DNA of 60,672 nucleotides from IMG/VR virus record IMGVR_UViG_3300025146_000015, positions 1 through 60,672 of that record; one strand, written 5' to 3'. The notes under the pieces are model-generated. The model saw only the letters and a list, made by a program, of their open reading frames with translations, was not told the DNA's origin and made no database searches. This stretch comes from a virus. A program made the position numbers and the translations under genes. How positions within the stretch are numbered: position 1 is the first letter of the stretch; each line of letters opens with the position of its first letter. Of the stretch, positions 55,360 to 60,672 are shown in pieces.

Positions 55360-56406
55360 ATGAAACGACAGACGAGCACTGAAAGCACCACGACACTGAA
55401 AAAGGTCGAACGCAAACTGAAGGGCAAGCGGGTCGCCGTGCCCGTGTACGACGACCCAAGGACAGAGCTCCGGCGCCTCGTCAAGGTTCACAAGTCTTTG
55501 ACGAAGGCGTCGGTCGCGCTGCACCACATGGCCAGTGACCGACAGCGCCCACCGAACCTACCGAACGACATGGACACGGTCCGCTCTGAGGCTGCGTCGA
55601 GAGGGTCGATGGCAGACACGAAGTCGATTGACGCCGTGCTTGCGGGGACCGCCACAGCGGCGCAGAAGGTGCGCGCCGAATACCTGCAGAAGAACGTCGT
55701 CTGTCTGCTCCCGAAGGATGACCAAGAGGATCTGCTATCAGCGTCAAAGAGGCGCAGCGCCTCAGCTGCAAAGCTCGAGTCAGCGATGGTGAAGGAGCTC
55801 CGGAAGCTGGACGTCTACAAGCTCTTCATGGTCAACGTCTTCGGGCTCGGCCCCGTGGTATCCGGATACCTGGGTGCCATGGTCGACATTCAGAAGGCGG
55901 AGAAGCCGAGCCAGCTGATCCGGTATTGCGGGTATGCCTGCATCGACGGCAAGGCCGAGCGGCGCCGGGAAGGGTTCGCGCCACGCACAGGGATCACTGG
56001 CAACGCCGAGGCGAAGGGCACGTTCAACCTCGAACTGAAGACCCGCATTTGGCAGGCCATGGCAGCAATGTGGAAGAACGGGGCGAAGTCGAACTGCACG
56101 ACCAAGTACCTCACGCGGTGGCGGCAGGAGAAAGATCGGCGGCTCCTCCAGGGACAGACGAAGGGCAAGGCACACGATGCGGGCCGACGTGCAGCGACGG
56201 ACCTCCTGCTGTACGACCTGTACCTGGTCTGGCGCGCCATCGAGGGCCTGCCGTCATGGGTGACGTGGTACGACTGGACGAGGGGCTACGAGCACGGACG
56301 CGGCCCCCTGCCCCGAGAGAACGCGCCAAGAATGCTGACGGTCGACGAGGCACTGGCCATCGTCGGCAACGTCGGGAAGGACATCGTCGCAATTGCGGCG
56401 GAGTGA
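55360..56406 (+). CDS. IS110-type C-terminal (Tnp_20) domain protein
   Basis: 348 residues from ATG 55360 (AAGGAAC upstream). Residues about 175-290 match the IS110/IS116/IS902 C-terminal domain: VNVFGLGPVVSGYLGAMVDI (helix-hairpin-helix), LIRYCGYACIDG, TGITGNAEAKGTFNLELK. No DEDD RuvC-like catalytic domain is seen upstream; residues 1-170 are a basic helical region. Repeats flank it on both sides. It may bind the repeats or an RNA; function unknown. Confidence 0.6.
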   Translation: MKRQTSTESTTTLKKVERKLKGKRVAVPVYDDPRTELRRLVKVHKSLTKASVALHHMASDRQRPPNLPNDMDTVRSEAASRGSMADTKSIDAVLAGTATAAQKVRAEYLQKNVVCLLPKDDQEDLLSASKRRSASAAKLESAMVKELRKLDVYKLFMVNVFGLGPVVSGYLGAMVDIQKAEKPSQLIRYCGYACIDGKAERRREGFAPRTGITGNAEAKGTFNLELKTRIWQAMAAMWKNGAKSNCTTKYLTRWRQEKDRRLLQGQTKGKAHDAGRRAATDLLLYDLYLVWRAIEGLPSWVTWYDWTRGYEHGRGPLPRENAPRMLTVDEALAIVGNVGKDIVAIAAE

Positions 56407-56410
56407 GTGA

Positions 56411-56515
56411 GGTTCAACGAAGCGAACCATGCTATTGAGCGAACGATGAATCAACGAAGCGAAGGCCCGACATCGAGCGAAACACGGCCAACGAAGCAAA
56501 TGACATCCAACGAAA
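56411..56515 (+). repeat. Second CAACGAAGCGA repeat array
   Basis: Four clear copies start near 56414, 56452, 56489 and 56508 (CAACGAAGCGA twice, CAACGAAGCAA, CAACGAAAAGC), with GAGCGA between the first three. The period is 19-38 bases. Same unit as before the IS110-type gene, so the gene is bracketed. Confidence 0.7.
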
Positions 56516-56526
56516 AGCGAGACCAA

Positions 56527-56583
56527 ATGAAACACCTATGCATACTGATCACGGCAACCCTCCTGGCCTGCAACACCGTCTGA
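56527..56583 (+). CDS. 18-codon lipopeptide candidate
   Basis: MKHLCILITATLLACNTV: a minimal signal peptide with lipobox LLAC, leaving a four-residue lipidated peptide. GAG lies 5 bases upstream. It overlaps ORF 56538 in another frame. If real, it resembles small lysis/entericidin-type lipoproteins. Confidence 0.35.
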   Translation: MKHLCILITATLLACNTV

Positions 56584-56678
56584 AGTTCGGACTGACGACG
56601 AGCCACGTCCGGGTTCTCGAAGGAGCGTACCAGGGGCGCGCCGGATGGCTTGTCAACGAATGGACAATGGGAAGGTGA
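56538..56678 (+). CDS. 46-residue KOW-like protein
   Basis: From ATG 56538: after a linker, LTTSHVRVLEGAYQGRAGWL resembles a KOW beta-hairpin motif (V.V..G.Y.G..G). It precedes another protein of similar type. No ribosome site, and it overlaps the lipopeptide ORF, so only one of the two may be real. Confidence 0.4.
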   Translation: MHTDHGNPPGLQHRLKFGLTTSHVRVLEGAYQGRAGWLVNEWTMGR

Positions 56679-56683
56679 AAACC

Positions 56684-56950
56684 ATGGCTAAGAAGATAGG
56701 ATTAGGCGACAAGGTCAAGGATCGAATCACGGGCTTCGACGGCATCGTGGTGTGCCGAGCCGAGTGGCTGAACGGCTGCGTGCGATTCACGGTGCAGCCG
56801 ACCAAGCTCAAGGACGGCAGGGCGATCGACACGGATTGCTTCGATGAGAATCAACTCGTGTTGCTGAAAGCAGGGGCCTACCAAGACTCCGCCGCGCCTA
56901 GCGGAGGGCCACGGCCTAAACAGCGCATGCCACCGAATCCGAGCAGGTGA
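56684..56950 (+). CDS. Small SH3/KOW-like protein
   Basis: 88 residues from ATG 56684 (GGAAGG upstream). LGDKVKDRITGFDGIVVCRAEWLNGCVRF (core KDRITGFDGIVV) is typical of the small beta-barrel family adjoining phage structural genes. RNA-binding or chaperone-like; unproven. Confidence 0.55.
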   Translation: MAKKIGLGDKVKDRITGFDGIVVCRAEWLNGCVRFTVQPTKLKDGRAIDTDCFDENQLVLLKAGAYQDSAAPSGGPRPKQRMPPNPSR

Positions 56951-56960
56951 GCCCCAAAGA

Positions 56961-56998
56961 AAAACCCCGGCGAGTCTTTTGGGTGAGAGTCGCCGGGG
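56961..56998 (-). terminator. Terminator-shaped hairpin read on the minus strand
   Basis: CCCCGGCGA (56965-56973) pairs with TCGCCGGGG (56990-56998), with AAAAA just upstream on the plus strand, giving a minus-strand stem followed by TTTTT. As at 42,584 it lies before a plus-strand gene and there is no minus-strand gene nearby. Confidence 0.5.
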
Positions 56999-57041
56999 GG
57001 CTTAGAGAGATCGAGCGGCTAGCCTGGAGAAAGGCTACCGC

Positions 57042-58163
57042 ATGCATACCGTCCAGGCAACCGAACGACACATCCGAATCGACCCTCACCGCAGGCGCGC
57101 CCAACAGCTGCCGTTCTCGGCAGAGCTCGAGTGGCTGCTGAACGTTGCTGAGACTGTGCTCGGGGAACGGAGCAGCGCGGGGGCTCAGCTGGCGACTATC
57201 GAGTTCGGGCCAGGTCCCCATGGAGACCCCGCCCAGTGCGAGCCAGGGGGCAGGGCCTACGCGCTGGGCGTCGGCACGCGCCAAGTCGCCTACCTGCGGC
57301 GCTGGTGGACGCTAGAGTCGCGGCACCGCCCACCGCTCCTCGCCTACTACGGCCGGTTCCGCGCGGCGGCCGTGCTGGTGAGGTCACCTGGTAGTCACCG
57401 GCGTCGACCCGTCCTCGACTCCCTCGCTCCCATCGTGCGCAGAATCTCCCAGGACGCAGGCCAGACCGAGATCGAAGATCTATCGGGCGCGAAGGGTCGC
57501 GAAGAGGCTGCATGGATCGCCCGGGACCCAGAGGAGGCCACGAGGCTACGCCGGGAGACGCGGCGCTCACAGGACGACCAGGAGCGGGCCCGAGACGCCG
57601 ATACGCGAGCCAACGCCTCCTCCAGGCGCCTGGCGGGGGCCATGGCGTGGTGGTCCTCCACCGAGGAGGCCGAAGCCAGACTGGCAAGGGTCACCGACCA
57701 GCTCATCATCGCGGACCAGGAGGTCGGTGCGGCCAGGGAGTCGGCAGCGCAGTTGATACCCGATGCCATTGCCCGCCTCCTTGACACCCGCAGGAGGCTG
57801 GTAGCCGGGCTCCACGGGGAGGCGCCGCTCTGCCTCCAGGCTGCCCGCCTCGCTGCGCTAGAGGCTCGTCTGTGTGTATTCGGGTCACCCGGGACGAAAC
57901 GAGCTCTGAGGGCCCTTTCTGTGGCACTGGCGAGGGTCGCAGATCTGGAGGCGCTCTGCCACGAGTGGCTAGTCGACGACGATTGGCGGCCACTGGTCCG
58001 GCTGGTGGAGGCCCATGGCGGAGGTCCGGGGACGAGCGGTCCAGCCTACCGCGAGCTCGGGCAGCTCAAGCGGCGCGCCGAGGGCATTGTCCGGGAGGCT
58101 CACCGAGCCTGGGCGGACACGGCGCCGCAGGAATCCGAGTCCACGGTGGAGGTGATCCAGTGA
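57042..58163 (+). CDS. Hypothetical large helical protein
   Basis: 373 residues from ATG 57042 (GGAGAAAGG upstream). A beta-containing N-terminus with LEWLLNVAETVLGERSSAG, RRWWTLESRHRPPLLAYYG, then coiled coil and Arg-rich helices. No domain recognised. Position before the packaging-like gene suggests a DNA-metabolism or regulatory role. Confidence 0.45.
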   Translation: MHTVQATERHIRIDPHRRRAQQLPFSAELEWLLNVAETVLGERSSAGAQLATIEFGPGPHGDPAQCEPGGRAYALGVGTRQVAYLRRWWTLESRHRPPLLAYYGRFRAAAVLVRSPGSHRRRPVLDSLAPIVRRISQDAGQTEIEDLSGAKGREEAAWIARDPEEATRLRRETRRSQDDQERARDADTRANASSRRLAGAMAWWSSTEEAEARLARVTDQLIIADQEVGAARESAAQLIPDAIARLLDTRRRLVAGLHGEAPLCLQAARLAALEARLCVFGSPGTKRALRALSVALARVADLEALCHEWLVDDDWRPLVRLVEAHGGGPGTSGPAYRELGQLKRRAEGIVREAHRAWADTAPQESESTVEVIQ

Positions 58164-58624
58164 CCAGGGTAGCGAGGTGTACACCTCCAAACCCTGAGGC
58201 CGCGGCCCTCACAGACCTCATGAGCATTCGCCAGGCCGTGGAGGCCGTGGGGGAGTCACCGACCCCGGAGGCTTGCCAGCGGATGAGGCGACGCATGGAG
58301 CTTATCGACGCCCGCGCTGGTGGGAAGATCCTGCGAACCCTCGAGGGGAGGCGGCAGAGCGGCTGCAAGCTCTGGATCTCCAAGGCAGCCCTGATGTGTG
58401 AACTTCGCACCGACTACGCTCGGCACGACACCGAGCTGTCGGGACTACGATGCCAGCTCGAAGGGGTCGAGCGGAGGCTCTCAGGACTGGGCCGAGCACA
58501 CCGCAAGCTCGGGCGGCGCGTGACAGATTTTCAGGATCGCCAGGAAAAGATCAACCACCTCAGTACCGCAGCAATACAGGCAGTTGAGACACTCGCCCAC
58601 ACTGTCGCGGAACGTCAAACCTAG
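58160..58624 (+). CDS. Hypothetical DNA-binding protein, possible small terminase
   Basis: 154 residues from GTG 58160 (overlaps the previous TGA). SIRQAVEAVGESPTPEACQRM, then RRQSGCKLWISKAALMCEL resembles an HTH, and a coiled coil follows. Just before virion genes, a place where small terminase subunits occur. Inferred only. Confidence 0.4.
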   Translation: MTRVARCTPPNPEAAALTDLMSIRQAVEAVGESPTPEACQRMRRRMELIDARAGGKILRTLEGRRQSGCKLWISKAALMCELRTDYARHDTELSGLRCQLEGVERRLSGLGRAHRKLGRRVTDFQDRQEKINHLSTAAIQAVETLAHTVAERQT

Positions 58625-58663
58625 TCAAACCTGGCTTTGCCTCGCGCGGTACAGGGTAGCAGC

Positions 58664-58864
58664 ATGCGAGAGCGGCCAATCGCGGGCATGACCCGCAGGC
58701 CCCGAGTCATCGACGCCACCCAATAGGCCTCGCTGAGCAACCGTGAGAGGGCGAAACGGGCCATCAGGGTCGAGCCCCGACCGATGTTGACCGCCACCCT
58801 GGCGGAAGCCTGCATCGCACGGCAGATCGCACGACTCACCCAGGCCCCCGAGGACACGACCTGA
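58664..58864 (+). pseudogene. Small gene interrupted by an in-frame amber codon
   Basis: ATG 58664 (AGGG upstream) reads MRERPIAGMTRRPRVIDATQ, then TAG (58724-58726), then ASLSNRERAKRAIRVEPRP and on to TGA overlapping ATG 58864. The codon pattern after the TAG is as good as before. It may be a nonsense mutation, a sequencing error, or a read-through or suppressed codon. Function unknown. Confidence 0.5.
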
Positions 58865-59556
58865 TGTTCGTCATCGACGACCGCCAGATTCGCCACCTGG
58901 CAGCCCGCCTGAAGGACTCACCCAAGGCCGTCGGCTACGCGGCTCGCAACACACTCAACCGCCAGGCTTTCGACGCTCGGAAGGCGTGGCAGGGCGAGAT
59001 GCGGTCGACGTTCACGCTGCGCAACACTTGGACGATGGGCAGCATCCGGGTCGAAAAGGCGAGCGGCTACTCGCTCCAGACCATGCAGTCCCGGGTGGGC
59101 AGCGGCCTCAACTACCTCGAGACTCAGGAGGAGGGCGGGGCGAAGCCGGGCGGCGGCGCCTACGGGCAGCCCATCCCGACCAGCGTCGCATCCGGTGAGG
59201 GCCGAGGCGCGAGGCCCCGCAAGCGGACGGTACGGGCTAGGTATAAGCTCGGTGCCATCACGCTGCAGCAACGCCCGGGCGGGAGCCGCAAGCAGCGCAA
59301 CGCGGCAGCCATCCAGCAGGCGCGGCGCAAGGGCACCAAGTACGCGTTCCTCGAGCTCGGAAAGGGCACTGGAATCGCGCAGATCCCGAAGGGTAAGCGG
59401 GGTAAGATCCAGCTGATCTGGAGCCTGGCGCATTCCGGCGTGAAGGTGCCCCCGCACCCGACTCTCGGACCGGCAGTTGCGAAGGTCCAGAGGCGCTTCC
59501 CACGATACGCGGCGGCCGAGCTCCTCCGACAACTCAAGCGGGCAAAGCTCGCGTAG
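58864..59556 (+). CDS. Virion morphogenesis / tail completion-like protein
   Basis: 230 residues from ATG 58864. AARNTLNRQAFDARKAWQGEM, RNTWTMGSIRVEK, YLETQEEGG, PTSVASGEG and a basic C-terminus follow a pattern shared by phage tail-completion or minor tail proteins. Its return of virion-type genes after the replication block marks the start of the next late region. Confidence 0.6.
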   Translation: MFVIDDRQIRHLAARLKDSPKAVGYAARNTLNRQAFDARKAWQGEMRSTFTLRNTWTMGSIRVEKASGYSLQTMQSRVGSGLNYLETQEEGGAKPGGGAYGQPIPTSVASGEGRGARPRKRTVRARYKLGAITLQQRPGGSRKQRNAAAIQQARRKGTKYAFLELGKGTGIAQIPKGKRGKIQLIWSLAHSGVKVPPHPTLGPAVAKVQRRFPRYAAAELLRQLKRAKLA

Positions 59557-59569
59557 GACGACAACCACC

Positions 59570-59758
59570 ATGGCAAACGAAGGCCTCCTTGGGGTCCAGC
59601 ACTGTCTTTCACCGGACCCGGCCGGGAACGCAGATCTGGCGAAGATCGTCCGAATCCTATCGGGTCGGTACGCGGGATACTTCGCGACCACCACGCTTCT
59701 GGCGGCACTCCTCGCCGACCTTCCGATCTGCCTTCGACGGCTTCCCGGCGCCGGTTGA
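59570..59758 (+). CDS. Small hypothetical protein
   Basis: 62 residues from ATG 59570. MANEGLLGVQHCLSPDPAGN, then helices with hydrophobic segment FATTTLLAALLADLPICL. Stops TGA 59756-59758, 3 bases before ATG 59762. Probably a short virion or membrane protein. Confidence 0.45.
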   Translation: MANEGLLGVQHCLSPDPAGNADLAKIVRILSGRYAGYFATTTLLAALLADLPICLRRLPGAG

Positions 59759-59761
59759 GCC

Positions 59762-59992
59762 ATGGAAGAATCGTTCACCATGGCCGATTCGTCTGAAACG
59801 GGGCAATCGCTCCCCGAGTAGATCTTCTACGTGAACCCCGTGATCGCGCTGCTCGGCTATCGCTTTTACCTGGGAAAGGCCAGTGACGAATCGAGAATCT
59901 TGGTCCTGTCGAAGGAGCCGCTGGGCTCGGGCACCGCTACGATCGTCGAGCTTTCGTCCTCTGTGTGGATTCACGTGTCTTCTTCGAACTGA
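59762..59992 (+). pseudogene. Gene interrupted by an in-frame amber codon
   Basis: ATG 59762 reads MEESFTMADSSETGQSLPE, then TAG (59819-59821), then IFYVNPVIALLGYRFYLGK and so on to TGA 59990-59992. The part after TAG is well-formed and hydrophobic; a GTG start lies 9 bases after the TAG. The joined frame of 76 codons suits one small protein. Same question as at 58,664. Confidence 0.5.
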
Positions 59993-60016
59993 CCTCGTAC
60001 ACGGACACTCGAGGCG

Positions 60017-60439
60017 GTGCTCGGAGAGCTCGGCCCCTACCGCGTCAAGGTCGCGAGCCTGGCATTCGGCTTCGCCCAGGTGGCTGCCATCGGGGCTGTG
60101 ACCGACGGGGCCATCGACTTCGCGGCCGCTCTACCCGTAGGTGCAGTGCGGCTCGGCGGGTACGCGGACGTCACGGCCGTGTTCGACAACGCGGGAAACA
60201 CGGCGTCCCTGTCGTTTGACCTCGGGGTAGCTTCCCCGGGGGACACGGACGGTTGGCTCGACGGCGGCGCACTCGATGCGGTGGCCAAGGTGTCCAGCCC
60301 CCTCGGCGTCGTCGTCCCCAACTTCGCAGGCGGATCGCTGCCGAGCGTCATGATTCACTCGGATGTCAACTGCGACACCATCACCAAGGGTGCGGCGGTT
60401 GCGTACATCCCGTACTTCGAGCAGTTTAAGCCAGCGTGA
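60017..60439 (+). CDS. Virion structural protein
   Basis: 140 residues from GTG 60017 (no strong ribosome site; open upstream to the TGA at 59990). It is all-beta: VKVASLAFGFAQVAAIGAVT, then LPVGAVRLGGYADVTAVFDN and SFDLGVASPGDTDGWLDGGA (split cores). Pattern of phage decoration or tail proteins with a TGA 2 bases before the AT-rich region. Exact role unknown. Confidence 0.55.
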   Translation: MLGELGPYRVKVASLAFGFAQVAAIGAVTDGAIDFAAALPVGAVRLGGYADVTAVFDNAGNTASLSFDLGVASPGDTDGWLDGGALDAVAKVSSPLGVVVPNFAGGSLPSVMIHSDVNCDTITKGAAVAYIPYFEQFKPA

Positions 60440-60672
60440 CCGATGCTGGCCGGCCAGAGGCTCAGTTACGCCACAGACAAGTCAGCATCACAAAACAGCA
60501 TGTTTCTTGCTGATTTGTCATCCGGCCATCATGAACACACGTAAAAGTAGCCGTGTTTCTGTTCGGTTGCTAAAACAGCACAAAACAAGGCAGTTTATGC
60601 AACGCGAAAACAGCATAAAACATGCTGGGTCCTGTGGCCGGGGCCCCACGCCACGCGGGTTTGAGTCAGGCC
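60440..60672. repeat. AT-rich tail end with AAAACAGCA repeats
   Basis: From about 60,470 base composition turns AT-rich. AAAACAGCA recurs at 60492, 60572 and 60607; CAGCA..TGCTG and CAGCAT-AAAAC-ATGCTG form small inverted repeats. A frame from ATG 60531 stays open to the edge but is not supported. The sequence may be a regulatory region, a genome junction, or an unrelated joined segment. Confidence 0.45.

Noticed and set aside
55063-56515. CRISPR array around the IS110-type gene
   Set aside because: Repeats are short (about 11 bp), degenerate and unevenly spaced, and no cas gene is seen.
58621-58896. Minus-strand gene opposite the amber-interrupted frame
   Set aside because: Open only because of GC-rich shadowing; all neighbours are on the plus strand, and the plus frame couples to ATG 58864 by TGATG.
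1-60672. Genome-wide reassignment of TAG to an amino acid
   Set aside because: Several well-placed genes end in TAG (hub, spike, tube, solenoid fibre, gp46-like), so TAG acts as a normal stop in most of the window.
60531-60672. Partial gene at the right edge
   Set aside because: Frame is open but basic, AT-rich and full of the AAAACAGCA repeat, with no ribosome site.

Overview
The window is the greater part of a temperate tailed-phage genome with a contractile (Mu-like) tail. It is GC-rich throughout, except for an AT-rich tail end after about 60,470. The site that would join it to the host, attP, lies inside the window beside the integrase, with phage genes on both sides. The sequence is therefore phage in its excised or circular arrangement, or an assembly of it, and not an integrated prophage flanked by host DNA. 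Terminase large subunit, portal, protease and major capsid genes are not seen and probably lie outside the window. The host is unknown. A lipoprotein with the Thr-Gly-Gly-rich linkers common in myxobacterial proteins (21,636-22,091) hints at Myxococcota, but this is weak evidence.

Region 1 (1-25,940, + strand) is the late operon. In order it holds a fibre-like virion protein, a neck/terminator-type protein, tail sheath, tail tube, tail-assembly chaperone with a -1 frameshift signal, tape measure, the Mu-type baseplate set (DNA-circulation protein, hub, spike, gp46-like, gp47/J-like, gp48-like), a beta-solenoid fibre, a histidine-rich fibre, a glycosyltransferase, a tailspike with an SGNH esterase domain, lysis-type membrane and lipoproteins, a papain-like peptidase and an endolysin. 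A lipoprotein gene (16.5-16.9 kb) and an HNH endonuclease (22.9-23.5 kb) sit here on the opposite strand.

Region 2 (26,550-39,610, - strand) is a leftward early operon of mostly small overlapping genes. It contains a PD-(D/E)XK exonuclease with a probable annealing protein, an IbrA/IbrB-like pair (PAPS-reductase-like plus ParB-like), many unknowns, and several structured non-coding stretches. The most unusual are two 43-nt RNA elements built like a tRNA acceptor stem plus T-arm, set among GGCNN pentamer arrays (31.5-31.8 kb).

Region 3 (39,600-40,400) is the genetic switch: a repressor gene flanked by two promoters that share the same operator, one firing left into region 2 and one firing right into region 3/4 through a Cro-like gene.

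Region 4 (40,143-58,620, + strand) is the rightward operon. It carries small HTH proteins, GIY-YIG-like proteins, a RhuM-like protein, two ParB-like proteins, excisionase, integrase and attP (3' part of a tRNA-Leu), then nucleases, a Dam methylase, an AAA ATPase, a replication initiator containing an iteron origin, a helicase-loader-like gene, a Tad2-like candidate anti-defence gene, and an IS110-type-domain protein bracketed by short repeat arrays.

Region 5 (58,660-60,440) returns to virion genes, with two otherwise good reading frames interrupted by amber codons. The last about 230 bases are AT-rich, repeat-bearing and largely gene-free.
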